A DNA stretch of 64,000 nt. Source: Kroppenstedtia guangzhouensis (GTDB taxonomy: Bacteria > Bacillota > Bacilli > Thermoactinomycetales > DSM-45169). The position numbers and the translations under genes are program-made. The first letter of the stretch is position 1. Every line of letters starts with the position of its first letter. Positions 36,655 to 45,316 of the stretch are shown piece by piece. The notes beneath the pieces were generated by a model. That model was given only the letters and a program-made list of their open reading frames with translations, had not been told where the DNA came from and searched no databases. The DNA lies in the NCBI RefSeq assembly GCF_014637345.1, contig NZ_BMEX01000001.1:428156-492155 (forward strand). The letters run 5' to 3'.

Positions 36655-37130
36655 TGGAGATTGTTTGGTGGATCCTGACAGTGTTGTTGTTTGTCCTGGG
36701 CTTTGTTGGACTGATTCTTCCTGTTTTGCCAGACGCACCTCTGTTGTTTGCTGGTTTTTTGGTTTATCAGTTTCTGATCAACTCTGATACACTTCCGATT
36801 TCTTTTTGGGTGGGGGCGGTTTTGATCACCCTGGTGGTGGTGGTGGTCGACTATGTGGCGGGGGGAATTGCAGCCCGAAGCTACGGCGGCTCCAAATGGT
36901 CCATACCGGCAGCGATTCTCGGTGCCTTGGTTGGTGTGGCCTTCGGCCCCATCGGCATCTTGGTTGGTCCCTTGGTGGCGGTCTTCTTGCTGGAGTGGAT
37001 TCTGAAAAAGGATTGGGAACAAGCACTACGGGCCGGTTATGGTACATTGGTGGGTTTTCTCGGAGGCTTGTTTATCAAAGGACTGTTGATGGCGGGATTG
37101 TTGATCTGGTTTTTGATTTTGGCGATGTAG
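36654..37130 (+). CDS. DUF456 membrane protein
   Basis: 158 residues, almost wholly hydrophobic with four to five membrane segments. The glycine-rich stretches LGFVGLILPVLPDAPLLFAG and GAILGALVGVAFGPIGILVG-type segments are typical of DUF456. It starts inside the stop codon of ynbB (TAATG) so it should be coupled to it. Function unknown; it sits between ynbB and glnR, where B. subtilis has no gene. Confidence 0.88.
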   Translation: MEIVWWILTVLLFVLGFVGLILPVLPDAPLLFAGFLVYQFLINSDTLPISFWVGAVLITLVVVVVDYVAGGIAARSYGGSKWSIPAAILGALVGVAFGPIGILVGPLVAVFLLEWILKKDWEQALRAGYGTLVGFLGGLFIKGLLMAGLLIWFLILAM

Positions 37131-37143
37131 ATGGGATTCGATC

Positions 37144-37161
37144 GCACCCTTTTCAGGGTGC
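37144..37161 (+). terminator. Intrinsic terminator before glnR
   Basis: GCACCCT (37144-37150) pairs with AGGGTGC (37155-37161), then a T-run. Confidence 0.85.
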
Positions 37162-37223
37162 TTTTTTGTGGAAATATCGGATGGGATCGGAGTTGTGACC
37201 AACTCTGTCGATTCGTATGTTTA

Positions 37224-37240
37224 TGTCAGATAACTTGACA
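37224..37240. promoter_or_regulatory. GlnR/TnrA operator
   Basis: TGTCA-N7-TGACA matches the consensus TGTNA-N7-TNACA at every defined base. It lies 4 bp upstream of the glnR -35 element, the same arrangement as in B. subtilis glnRA. Confidence 0.85.
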
Positions 37241-37244
37241 TCCC

Positions 37245-37273
37245 TTGACAGTTTTATAAGGCAACCTTAAAAT
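37245..37273 (+). promoter_or_regulatory. glnRA sigma-A promoter
   Basis: TTGACA (37245-37250), 17-nt spacer, TAAAAT (37268-37273). The -35 is perfect. A second TTGACA is part of the GlnR operator just upstream. Confidence 0.85.
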
Positions 37274-37306
37274 GGAAACGTGATTTTTGCTGAGGAGGCA
37301 TGAGGG

Positions 37307-37705
37307 ATGGGCGATGATTTTCGTCGGAACCTGCCCTTGTTCCCCATGGGGACGGTGACGCAGCTTACGGAGCTGACTCCCCGGCAGATTCGCTATTATG
37401 AACAGCAGGGGCTGATCCATCCGGCCCGGACCCAGGGGAGGCAACGGTTGTTCTCGTTCAATGATGTGGATCTCCTCTTAAGAATCAAGTCTTTGATGGA
37501 AAAAGGGGTTAACATCGCCGGTGTGAAGGAAGTGCTGCGAGAGCAGAAACAAACCTCTCAGCCGATGAGACCGTTGGGGCCGATTAAGCCCGACCTCTCC
37601 AAGGCGGAAGTGTATAAACTGATGAAGCGCCAGCTCCAAGAACTGAGTTCCCGTCCGAATCAGAGTCACCTGATCCGGGGCGAGTTGTCCCGTTTCTTCC
37701 ATTGA
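37307..37705 (+). CDS. glnR: Nitrogen regulator GlnR (MerR family)
   Basis: 132 residues. N-terminal MerR-type winged helix (TQLTELTPRQIRYYEQQGLI, ARTQGRQRLFSFNDV) and a C-terminal tail PNQSHLIRGELSRFFH that in B. subtilis mediates control by feedback-inhibited glutamine synthetase. It represses glnRA in nitrogen excess. A full-consensus operator sits in front of its own promoter. glnA follows after 27 bp as an operon. Confidence 0.96.
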   Translation: MGDDFRRNLPLFPMGTVTQLTELTPRQIRYYEQQGLIHPARTQGRQRLFSFNDVDLLLRIKSLMEKGVNIAGVKEVLREQKQTSQPMRPLGPIKPDLSKAEVYKLMKRQLQELSSRPNQSHLIRGELSRFFH

Positions 37706-37732
37706 TTTCAAAATCCGAAGGGAGTAGCCTCC

Positions 37733-39073
37733 ATGCCGAAACGTTTTACAAGAGAAGATATTCTGCGATCCGTCGAAGAAAACAATGTAGAGTTTATCCG
37801 GCTCCAATTCACTGATCTGCTGGGAACGATCAAAAATGTGGAGATCCCCAAGTCCCAACTGGAAAAAGCATTGGACAACAAAATGATGTTCGACGGTTCC
37901 ACTATCGAGGGGTTTGTCCGGATTGAGGAGTCGGATATGTATCTGTATCCGGATTTGAATTCCTGGGTGATCTACCCCTGGGGCGGGACGGAGAATTCCC
38001 GGGTGGCCGGATTGATCTGTGATGTATATACTCCCGACGGCAAACCCTTTGCGGGGGATCCCCGGGGCATTCTGAAGAAGGTGCTGAAAGAAGCGGAAGC
38101 AATGGGATTCAGCGCATTGAACGTCGGTCCGGAGCCGGAATTTTTTCTGTTTAAAACGGATGCCAAGGGAGAACCGACGATGGACTTAAACGACAAGGGT
38201 GGCTACTTTGATCTGGCTCCCATGGACCTGGGGGAGAATTGCCGCCGGGACATCGTGATCACTCTGGACAAGCTGGGTTTTGAGATTGAAGCTTCCCACC
38301 ATGAAGTGGCTCCCGGTCAGCACGAGATCGATTTTAAATACACCGATGCGGTCACCGCGGCGGACAATATCCAGGTCTTTGAGTTGGTGGTGAAGAACAT
38401 CGCCCGTCGCTACGGGCTTCACGCCACTTTCATGCCGAAGCCGCTGTACGGGGTGAGCGGATCGGGGATGCATATCCACCTGTCCCTGTTCCGGGGGACG
38501 GAGAACACTTTCTATGACGCATCCGATGAGCTGGGTCTCTCCCAAACCGCCCGTTATTTTTTGGCTGGGATCTTAAAACACGCCAAAGGGTTCACGGCGA
38601 TCACCAATCCGCTGGTCAATTCATACAAGCGCCTGGTTCCGGGGTATGAAGCTCCCTGCTATGTGGCCTGGTCCCCGACCAACCGCAGCCCCTTGGTCCG
38701 CATCCCGGCTTCCCGGGGGTTATCCACCCGGCTGGAGGTGCGCAGTCCCGATCCGTCGGCCAATCCGTATCTGGCTCTGGCGGTCATGCTGAAAGCGGGA
38801 CTGGACGGGATCAAGAATCGACTGGAGTTGCCCCGGGAAACAGATCGCAACATTTATGTGATGGATGAGGAAGAGCTGGAGAGAGAAGGAATCGAAAGCC
38901 TCCCCATCACATTGAAAGAGGCCCTGGAGGAACTGAAAAAAGATCCGGTGATCTGTGAGGCGTTGGGAGAGCACGCTCTCCGCAACTTCATCGAAGCCAA
39001 AGAGATCGAATGGGATATGTTTCGAACCCAAGTGCATCCCTGGGAGCGGGAACAATACCTTTCTTTATATTGA
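37733..39073 (+). CDS. glnA: Glutamine synthetase, type I-alpha
   Basis: 446 residues, the usual length of the Bacillus GSI-alpha enzyme. Seen are [16 protein letters not shown] near residue 58 (it holds the feedback-sensing Arg), [10 protein letters not shown] near 130, the [10 protein letters not shown] ammonium/ATP region near 243 and the NRSPLVRIP segment near 315. It makes glutamine from glutamate, ammonia and ATP, and in Bacillus the inhibited enzyme also activates GlnR. No adenylylation loop is evident. It forms an operon with glnR. Confidence 0.98.
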   Translation: MPKRFTREDILRSVEENNVEFIRLQFTDLLGTIKNVEIPKSQLEKALDNKMMFDGSTIEGFVRIEESDMYLYPDLNSWVIYPWGGTENSRVAGLICDVYTPDGKPFAGDPRGILKKVLKEAEAMGFSALNVGPEPEFFLFKTDAKGEPTMDLNDKGGYFDLAPMDLGENCRRDIVITLDKLGFEIEASHHEVAPGQHEIDFKYTDAVTAADNIQVFELVVKNIARRYGLHATFMPKPLYGVSGSGMHIHLSLFRGTENTFYDASDELGLSQTARYFLAGILKHAKGFTAITNPLVNSYKRLVPGYEAPCYVAWSPTNRSPLVRIPASRGLSTRLEVRSPDPSANPYLALAVMLKAGLDGIKNRLELPRETDRNIYVMDEEELEREGIESLPITLKEALEELKKDPVICEALGEHALRNFIEAKEIEWDMFRTQVHPWEREQYLSLY

Positions 39074-39399
39074 TGGTGGGTGACGCCAGCCGCCTCCCGG
39101 CTGTAAAAAGCGGGGGGGCGTTTTACTTCATCTCGATGACTTGATAGAGGCCGGGAGGAAATCGGAGTTGACGGTGTCAAAGGGAAAAGCCGATGTCAAT
39201 AAGCATATCAGTTTGCCTCACAAACTAAATGGATGGCCCTATCGATCCCGGACTTTAGCCTCAGAACCGACCGGAACGATTTCCCCAGGGAAGAGTGGGA
39301 CCCGGTGCGGAGGCGAGAATCTCTTTTTTCCGGTAGAATAAAAACAGGGATCAAATACTGGTATCGATCCTGATTTTCGTCATGGGAGGGAATGGATAA
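39074..39399. other. Intergenic region between glnA and azoR
   Basis: About 325 bp without a gene. A GC-rich hairpin at 39082-39121 (ACGCC and GGCGT outer arms, then TTTT) may terminate glnRA. Dyad copy B lies at 39210-39224, 176 bp before azoR. Confidence 0.5.
39210..39224. promoter_or_regulatory. GTTTGC-N3-ACAAAC dyad, copy B
   Basis: AGTTTGCCTCACAAACT is a perfect 6-bp dyad (AGTTTG and CAAACT) in the leader of azoR, where a repressor site could lie. Confidence 0.5.
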
Positions 39400-40026
39400 A
39401 TGATCACAACACTATTTGTTAAAGCAAACAATCGTCCCACGGATCAATCGGTGACTGTACAGTTGTATGAGGCCTTCTTGAAAAGTTATCAAGAATCCCA
39501 CCCTGAGGATGAGGTGGTGGAGCTGGATCTGTATAGAGCACAGTTACCCTATATGGATGCCGGCATGATCAATGGAATTTTCAAATCCGGTCGGGGAATG
39601 GAGCTGACTTCGCAAGAAAAGGAAGTCATGGATATTGTCGATCATCATTTGGATCAGTTTTTGGCGGCGGACAAAGTGGTAATGGCATTTCCCCTTTGGA
39701 ATCTGACTGTGCCCGCTGTGCTTCACACCTACATCGATTATCTGAACCGTGCAGGCAAGACCTTCCGTTATACCCCGGAAGGTCCCATCGGCCTGGTACC
39801 CGATAAAAAAGTGGCCTTGTTAAATGCCAGAGGCGGTATCTATTCCGAAGGAGAGGCAGCCGCCTCTGAAATGGCGGTCAACTTTGTCTTGAAAAACTTG
39901 CAGTTGTTCGGAATCACGGATATTACAACAGTGATTGTGGAGGGACACAATCAATTTCCCGATCAGAAGGAAAAAATAATTGAGGAAGGGATTCAACAAG
40001 CGATTCAGGCAGCAAAAAGGTTTTGA
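39400..40026 (+). CDS. azoR: FMN-dependent NADH:quinone oxidoreductase / azoreductase
   Basis: 208 residues with a flavodoxin-like fold. FMN-contact segments [19 protein letters not shown] near 95 and [10 protein letters not shown] near 147 are the AzoR signatures. It reduces quinones, and azo dyes in vitro, using NADH, and protects against electrophile stress. In Bacillus such genes are controlled by quinone-sensing MarR/DUF24 repressors. Here dyads of one type flank it at 39210, 40082 and 40399. GGGAGGG precedes the ATG. Confidence 0.92.
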   Translation: MITTLFVKANNRPTDQSVTVQLYEAFLKSYQESHPEDEVVELDLYRAQLPYMDAGMINGIFKSGRGMELTSQEKEVMDIVDHHLDQFLAADKVVMAFPLWNLTVPAVLHTYIDYLNRAGKTFRYTPEGPIGLVPDKKVALLNARGGIYSEGEAAASEMAVNFVLKNLQLFGITDITTVIVEGHNQFPDQKEKIIEEGIQQAIQAAKRF

Positions 40027-40081
40027 TAAGTCTTGGAAAACAGGCTTTGATTATTTTTAGGCCTTTTATATTTACAGATCC

Positions 40082-40096
40082 GTTTGCTTTACAAAC
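40082..40096. promoter_or_regulatory. GTTTGC-N3-ACAAAC dyad, copy C
   Basis: GTTTGCTTTACAAAC. It shares upstream ACAGATC with copy D and downstream CAAATC with copy A, so the conserved block is longer than the dyad alone. Confidence 0.45.
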
Positions 40097-40161
40097 CAAA
40101 TCCGAAAGTGGATCACTTTTTCAGTCAGGAACAGTCCTCTCTGTTGACTTTCCAAGAGGCT

Positions 40162-40188
40162 CAGCCACTTCCGATGTCGAAGTGGCTG
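40162..40188 (+). terminator. Intrinsic terminator after azoR
   Basis: A 10-bp stem (40162-40171 with 40179-40188), then a run of seven T's. Confidence 0.85.
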
Positions 40189-40398
40189 TTTTTTTACGGG
40201 GTAAGTCAGTCTCCGTTTATTCTTAAGGTCCCTCCCAAAATGACCAAGTAGTATCGGCAACGTGCAGGTACTGAGGATATTCGAGAATTACGGCAGGAGG
40301 GGAAATCGGGGTGAAAAACGTCCATTATATCGAATAATTCACTTCACGAAGGGATAAGAACCCTGTTTAGAGGGTTTGAATGGAATTAATACAGATCA

Positions 40399-40413
40399 GT
40401 TTGCATGACAAAC
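40399..40413. promoter_or_regulatory. GTTTGC-N3-ACAAAC dyad, copy D
   Basis: AGTTTGCATGACAAACT carries the full AGTTTG/CAAACT arms. The ATG inside it is the first codon of a short open frame. Confidence 0.45.
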
Positions 40414-40617
40414 TTAACACAAAAAACAACTGGCTTTTTAAGCCGAAGAATTAATCAAATGGTGACAGGGAAGCGCAAGGGATTTGATGTGGGTGATATA
40501 TCTTTCGGCGTTTCAATGCCTGTTCCAATATTTATGGATCTGGGTGGGCAGGCAGTAAACTTGTCGCAGTTGAACAGGGTGCTCGGGGCTTTATCCGGCG
40601 AGATCGGTAAAGAATGA
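40405..40617 (+). CDS. Doubtful small open frame
   Basis: 70 codons with no ribosome site; the first ATG lies inside dyad D. The C-terminal half (GDISFGVSMPVPIFMDLGG) is not low complexity, so it could be a gene remnant, but I recognise no family. Kept only because the 780-bp gap is otherwise unexplained. Confidence 0.2.
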   Translation: MTNLTQKTTGFLSRRINQMVTGKRKGFDVGDISFGVSMPVPIFMDLGGQAVNLSQLNRVLGALSGEIGKE

Positions 40618-40746
40618 CACCGTCATTGATATAGATTCTCTATTGATCGGAAAAGAAAGTTGCTGTGAGAAAGGAAAAGGGTTGGAATGGAAAACAATCA
40701 TGTCCATTTCCGTCTTTCAGTGTACTGGACGGACCTTTTCGACGCG

Positions 40747-40776
40747 TTGACTCCTATTTGGGGCCAAGGGTATAAT
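40747..40776 (+). promoter_or_regulatory. asnS promoter
   Basis: TTGACT (40747-40752), 18-nt spacer, TATAAT (40771-40776), 32 bp before the start. Confidence 0.8.
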
Positions 40777-40808
40777 GGACTGGTCAAAATCGGGATGGAG
40801 GTTTGAAC

Positions 40809-42098
40809 GTGCTTACCACTATAAGTAATGTTTCCGCCCATATCGGGGAACGGGTCCGTCTGGGCGCATGGCTTTACAATAAACGATCCAGTGGGAAAAT
40901 CCAATTTTTGCAACTCCGGGATGGAACGGGGTTTATTCAGGGTGTATTGGTAAAAAGCAAGGTCTCTCTCGAAGTCTGGGAATCAGCGGTGGAGCTGACT
41001 CAAGAGAGTTCCCTTTATGTGGAAGGGACGATTCGTGCCGATGAGCGGGCCCCCAGCGGTTATGAGATGGATGTGATCTCTATTGAGGTGATCCAGCAGG
41101 CACAGGAGTATCCGATCGCGCTGAAGGAGCACGGAGTGGAATTTTTAATGGATCATCGTCATCTGTGGATCCGTTCACCACGGCAGCGGGCGATTCTTCG
41201 CATTCGGGCCAAGATCGTTCAGGCGGTTCGGAACTGGCTGGATGGACAGGGCTTCACCCTGGTGGATCCGCCAGTGCTGACTCCGTCTTCCTGTGAAGGA
41301 ACGACGAACCTCTTTCACACCAAATATTTTGATGAAGACGCCTTCCTTACCCAGAGCGGGCAGCTATATATGGAGGCGGCGGCGATGGCCCTGGGCAGGG
41401 TTTATTCCTTTGGGCCCACTTTCCGCGCGGAAAAGTCGAAAACCCGGCGCCATCTGATCGAGTTCTGGATGATCGAACCGGAGATGGCTTTTGTGGATCA
41501 TGAGGAGAATCTGGTGATTCAGGAAAACATGCTGACCCATCTGGTTCGGTATGTCTTGGAAAATTGTCGGGAAGAGTTGGAGATTCTCGGCAGGGATACT
41601 TCATCCCTGGAGAAGGTGCAGGGACCATTCCCCCGTATCACCTATGATGAAGCGGTGGAACTTTTGAACCGTGAGGGGATGGAATTCACCTGGGGAGAGG
41701 ATTTTGGTGCCCCCCATGAGACGAAGATCGCGGAAAGTTTTGACCGACCGGTTTTTATCACACACTATCCGACGGAGATTAAAGCTTTCTATATGAAACC
41801 GGACCCTTCCCGCCCCGAAGTGGTCCTCTGTGCGGATCTGATTGCCCCGGAAGGGTACGGGGAGATCATCGGCGGGAGTCAGCGCATCGATGATCCGACC
41901 CTGTTGGATGAGCGGTTCCAACAATATCAACTCTCCCGGGAAGATTATGCTTGGTATATGGATCTCAGGAAATACGGGACTGTTCCCCATTCCGGATTTG
42001 GATTGGGTCTAGAACGGACGGTAGCCTGGATTTGCGGTTTGGATCACGTCCGGGAGACGATCCCTTTCCCCCGGATGTTGAACCGACTGTATCCGTGA
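40809..42098 (+). CDS. asnS: Asparaginyl-tRNA synthetase
   Basis: 429 residues from GTG with GGAGG 7 nt upstream; a TTG two codons earlier is too close to the ribosome site. N-terminal OB-fold anticodon-binding domain ([18 protein letters not shown]), then the class II core: motif 2 region [16 protein letters not shown] near 207 and motif 3 [13 protein letters not shown] near 397. It charges tRNA-Asn. The asnS-dnaD order matches B. subtilis. AspS-like relatives exist, but this N-terminal type and the neighbour point to AsnS. Confidence 0.93.
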   Translation: MLTTISNVSAHIGERVRLGAWLYNKRSSGKIQFLQLRDGTGFIQGVLVKSKVSLEVWESAVELTQESSLYVEGTIRADERAPSGYEMDVISIEVIQQAQEYPIALKEHGVEFLMDHRHLWIRSPRQRAILRIRAKIVQAVRNWLDGQGFTLVDPPVLTPSSCEGTTNLFHTKYFDEDAFLTQSGQLYMEAAAMALGRVYSFGPTFRAEKSKTRRHLIEFWMIEPEMAFVDHEENLVIQENMLTHLVRYVLENCREELEILGRDTSSLEKVQGPFPRITYDEAVELLNREGMEFTWGEDFGAPHETKIAESFDRPVFITHYPTEIKAFYMKPDPSRPEVVLCADLIAPEGYGEIIGGSQRIDDPTLLDERFQQYQLSREDYAWYMDLRKYGTVPHSGFGLGLERTVAWICGLDHVRETIPFPRMLNRLYP

Positions 42099-42125
42099 AG
42101 CACAGGAGGGTACTCCCTCAAAGGG

Positions 42126-42146
42126 GCATCGGTATATAACCGGTGC
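42126..42146 (+). terminator. Intrinsic terminator after asnS
   Basis: An 8-bp stem (42126-42133 with 42139-42146) then TCTTTTTG. Confidence 0.8.
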
Positions 42147-42212
42147 TCTTTTTGTTTTCAAGTCTGTTTTTCCATTTTTGCAGTTGCTATAGTAGAGGGT
42201 GAGGTGAAGAGG

Positions 42213-42947
42213 ATGGACCGAAAGATCTCGCCGCATTCTGCTTTGGTTGATGTCCTGCAACAAGGATCCATCTCCTTTCCGGTCTTGCTGTTCACAGAGT
42301 ATAAACGTTTGGGGCTGAATGAAGGACAAGTGATGCTCCTATTACATATTCTCTTGTTCAATGAAAAGGAAGGTATTACTTTTCCCACGATCAGTCAGTT
42401 GGAGGAGCGGATGAGTGTCAAAGGGGATCGAATTATACAGTGGTTACAGGTGCTGGTCAGAAAAGGGTTTCTTTCGATCGAGGAGACGCTGGACGACGGA
42501 GGGCTCCGTTCTGAACAATACTCCAGTGCTCCTTTGTTGCAACAGTTGGCGGCATCCTATCTGGATCGGGAGTCGATCAAACCGGATGATACAGTGGAAG
42601 AGGCTTATGATAACTTGTTCCAGCTTTTTGAACGGGAATTTGGTCGCCCTCTTTCTCCGATGGAATGTGAGACACTGACTCAATGGCTGGATGAGGATGG
42701 TCATCCCGAGGTCCTGATTGTCGCCGCTCTCAGGGAGGCGGTGTTCTGTGGGAAACTGAGTTGTCGCTATATCGACCGGATCCTGCTTGAATGGCAAAGA
42801 AACGGGATTCAGACACCTGAAGAGGCAGTGGAATACTCCCGCAAGTTCCGACAGTCCGGCATCTTGTATCAATCGGATCCCATCCGGAGAAAAGGAGAAA
42901 GATCAGAGGAATTTTCATTGTACAACTGGGTGAAACAAGGGTCTTGA
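42213..42947 (+). CDS. dnaD: DNA replication protein DnaD
   Basis: 244 residues from ATG with GAGGTG 6 nt upstream; a GTG three codons earlier is possible. N-terminal winged helix (FTEYKRLGLNEGQVMLLLHI, FPTISQLEERMSV) and C-terminal DnaB2-type domain with the YDNLFQLFEREFGRPLSPME and DRILLEWQRNGI segments. DnaD acts with DnaB and DnaI in loading the replicative helicase. It follows asnS as in B. subtilis, though a terminator lies between. Confidence 0.9.
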   Translation: MDRKISPHSALVDVLQQGSISFPVLLFTEYKRLGLNEGQVMLLLHILLFNEKEGITFPTISQLEERMSVKGDRIIQWLQVLVRKGFLSIEETLDDGGLRSEQYSSAPLLQQLAASYLDRESIKPDDTVEEAYDNLFQLFEREFGRPLSPMECETLTQWLDEDGHPEVLIVAALREAVFCGKLSCRYIDRILLEWQRNGIQTPEEAVEYSRKFRQSGILYQSDPIRRKGERSEEFSLYNWVKQGS

Positions 42948-43049
42948 CGGTGGCTTCGCGGCTTCCGTCTATTTTTCTATCATCAGGGCATTCAACATCG
43001 TTGCAGTTTATCTCACTGCATACATTGAAACAGAAAGGGGGAGAGTGGA

Positions 43050-45257
43050 ATGTCTGTGGATGTAGGGGTTTTGCTCAGCAGAGGAACTTTGGGAAAAATC
43101 ATGAAAGGCCGACTGTCCTATGAATCCATCGAATTATACGATTGTTTCGCGCGACAGATCGGCCTGAGGCCGATTTTCTTCAGTCCGGAAGGGTTATCGC
43201 CCCAATCTTGGCAGGTGAAGGGTGTGGTGCGATCTGCATCCGGTAATTACCGTCGGGTGGTCCTCCCTATTCCGTCTGTGATTCATAACCGAATCAAGCC
43301 ACCTCAGCTTCCTTCCGCATTGAAGGAGGTTCAGGAAAGAGGATGGGTTCGGTTGTTCAACCAGGACAACCGTCTCGATAAGTGGAAGGTGTACGCTCTG
43401 CTTTGTGGGACGCCCCGATTGAAAGAGCATGTGCCGGAAACCGATCGGGTTTCTCCCGATACGGTCGTCTCCTTATTGCAAAAGTATCCCCAAATCTATC
43501 TGAAACCCTGTGACAGCAGTCTGGCGAAAGGAATATTCAGACTGGAGCAGTTGGAAGAGGGAAGTGTGAAAATGGGCTCCCCCATCGTGGAAGATAAGGT
43601 GGTCTCACCGGAGGAGGCTGTGAATCAGGTATTACAGACGGGAAGGCCTTATCTCGTCCAACAGGGGTTGGATCTGCTCCGACTGGAGAAGGAGCGACCG
43701 GTAGATATCCGGGTCTCGGTTCAGAAAAGTGGGGACGGTGAATGGTCTATCAGCGGCATGGTGGCCAAGGTGGGCACTCCCAAAGCGGTGGCAACCAATG
43801 TGGCAGTGGGTGGATGTTCCCGCCCCATAAAGTCGCTTCTCAGTGAAGCTGGATTTTCTCCAAGCCTCATCCTTTCTTCCGTCGAGGAGGTGTCCTTGCT
43901 GACGGCGAGGACCTTGGGCAACCGGATTCCCGGCTTGGCCGACTTGGGTTTGGATATTGGAGTGGACCGTTTTGGAAAGGTTTGGTTGATTGAAGCCAAT
44001 GGACGGGACCTCCGAATCACTTTCCTCCAAGCGGGAGAGAGGGAGATGTGGGAGCAGACCTTCCGGCGTCCGATGGAATATGCAGGGTATCTGGTTCGGG
44101 AAGAGAAAAGGAGACGGATGGAGCAGCCGGTCACTCTTTTTTTAACTCCAGGAACATTGGCTTTGTCGGGAAAAGTGAGCGGCTCTGTGGAAACATCCGT
44201 GCGAGAGGTGTCGGAGCGAATGGCTTTTGATCGGGAAATCCACGTATTGTGCCGCGGAGGGAACGGTTTGAACCGTGCGCACTCACTGGAGGTTGACACC
44301 CCGAATCGCCGAAGCTATCTGAATAAAAGTTTGTCGGAGCTCCGTCGTCTTCGCCCCGATCTCATACAGGTGGAGAACCGTCCCGGATTCCTTCCAGAGG
44401 TTCGAATGGCTTGTCCCCATGCGAGAATTCTGCTATCCCTTCATTCCGACCGCTCGTTCTGGAGTCTCTCCCGTTCTCACTTGCGTCTTCACTTCCGTTT
44501 TGCCGATGGATTTTTGGTAAACAGCCAATATCTGAAAAGTGCTATGGAAAGCATGTTTCCCGAATGCAGGGGAAAGGTGTGGATCCATCGTCCCGGCGTG
44601 GATCCGAACCGCTTTTGCCCCGCAAAGGAGTCGAAAAACCGGGATCGAATTCGGGCAGAGCTGGATTTGACGAATAAAAAAGTGATTCTTTTTGCGGGTC
44701 GGGTAATCCCGCAAAAAGGGGTTCACTTTCTGGTGAGGGATTTCCGGAGAATGTTGCAAGATGATCCGGATCTCCATCTTCTAATGATCGGCAGCAGCCG
44801 TTACGGCCGATCGGTGGAGACCGCATTTGTTCGAAAGCTGAGAAAGGAGATCCAACCGATCTCTCAATCAGTCACTTGGATTCCCTTTGCAGCCCATGAG
44901 AGGATGCCGGGATATTACCAGGCTTCAGATCTGTTGGTAACTCCGTCTGTGGAACGGGAATCCTTCGGTCTGGTGAATCTGGAAGGGATGGCCTGCGGAC
45001 TTCCTTTGATCTCTGTTCGGACCGGAGGCATCCCCGAGGTAGTGGCGGACGGGGAAACGGGCATCCTTCTCTCCCAAACGGAATTAAAAGGCGGATCGTT
45101 GGCTGATGTCTGCCTTCATCTCTTCAATCATCCAAAGGAGATGAAGCGAATGGGAGAAAAGGGAAGGAGACGCGCAATATCCCTTTTCTCCTGGGATGAC
45201 TCCGTCAAACATTTACAGCAAGTTCACAACCGAATGTTGTGGGGAACGCCGACCTGA
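43050..45257 (+). CDS. Fusion of YheC/YheD-type ATP-grasp and GT4 glycosyltransferase
   Basis: 735 residues. Residues 1-355 match spore-coat-associated YheC/YheD ATP-grasp proteins: YLKPCDSSLAKGIFRLEQ, DIRVSVQKSGDGEWSI and the metal-binding end LGLDIGVDRFGKVWLIEANGR-type region. Residues 360-735 are a GT-B glycosyltransferase of family 4: ILFAGRVIPQKGVHFLV near 550 and the E-x7-E donor motif ERESFGLVNLE near 633. GT4 proteins of the CotSA type occur in spore coats. A single chain would couple amide or ester ligation to glycosylation. No signal peptide. The substrate is unknown; the spore link is inference. Confidence 0.82.
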   Translation: MSVDVGVLLSRGTLGKIMKGRLSYESIELYDCFARQIGLRPIFFSPEGLSPQSWQVKGVVRSASGNYRRVVLPIPSVIHNRIKPPQLPSALKEVQERGWVRLFNQDNRLDKWKVYALLCGTPRLKEHVPETDRVSPDTVVSLLQKYPQIYLKPCDSSLAKGIFRLEQLEEGSVKMGSPIVEDKVVSPEEAVNQVLQTGRPYLVQQGLDLLRLEKERPVDIRVSVQKSGDGEWSISGMVAKVGTPKAVATNVAVGGCSRPIKSLLSEAGFSPSLILSSVEEVSLLTARTLGNRIPGLADLGLDIGVDRFGKVWLIEANGRDLRITFLQAGEREMWEQTFRRPMEYAGYLVREEKRRRMEQPVTLFLTPGTLALSGKVSGSVETSVREVSERMAFDREIHVLCRGGNGLNRAHSLEVDTPNRRSYLNKSLSELRRLRPDLIQVENRPGFLPEVRMACPHARILLSLHSDRSFWSLSRSHLRLHFRFADGFLVNSQYLKSAMESMFPECRGKVWIHRPGVDPNRFCPAKESKNRDRIRAELDLTNKKVILFAGRVIPQKGVHFLVRDFRRMLQDDPDLHLLMIGSSRYGRSVETAFVRKLRKEIQPISQSVTWIPFAAHERMPGYYQASDLLVTPSVERESFGLVNLEGMACGLPLISVRTGGIPEVVADGETGILLSQTELKGGSLADVCLHLFNHPKEMKRMGEKGRRRAISLFSWDDSVKHLQQVHNRMLWGTPT

Positions 45258-45272
45258 TTACGGGGAGGCGTT
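45245..45272 (+). terminator. Terminator between the fusion gene and the MurF-like gene
   Basis: AACGCC (45245-45250) pairs with GGCGTT (45267-45272), then a T-run. It overlaps the fusion-gene stop. Confidence 0.65.
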
Positions 45273-45316
45273 TTTTTGAAGTATGCAATATGCAAATAGA
45301 AAATGCACGCGGCAAG

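Larger units (their letters stand above)
40027..40808. other. Intergenic region between azoR and asnS
   Basis: About 780 bp. It holds dyads C and D, the azoR terminator at 40162-40188, an unsupported 70-codon open frame (40405-40617) and the asnS promoter. Otherwise nothing recognisable; no T-box motif was found. Confidence 0.55.

Noticed and set aside
37188..37205. GAGTTG-N4-CAACTC hairpin before glnR as another copy of the palindromic element
   Set aside because: It shares only GTTGTGA by chance, and lacks the other conserved blocks and the length.
40618..40808. T-box leader before asnS
   Set aside because: No T-box bulge sequence (TGGNACCGCG type) or terminator was found; a plain promoter lies 32 bp before the gene.
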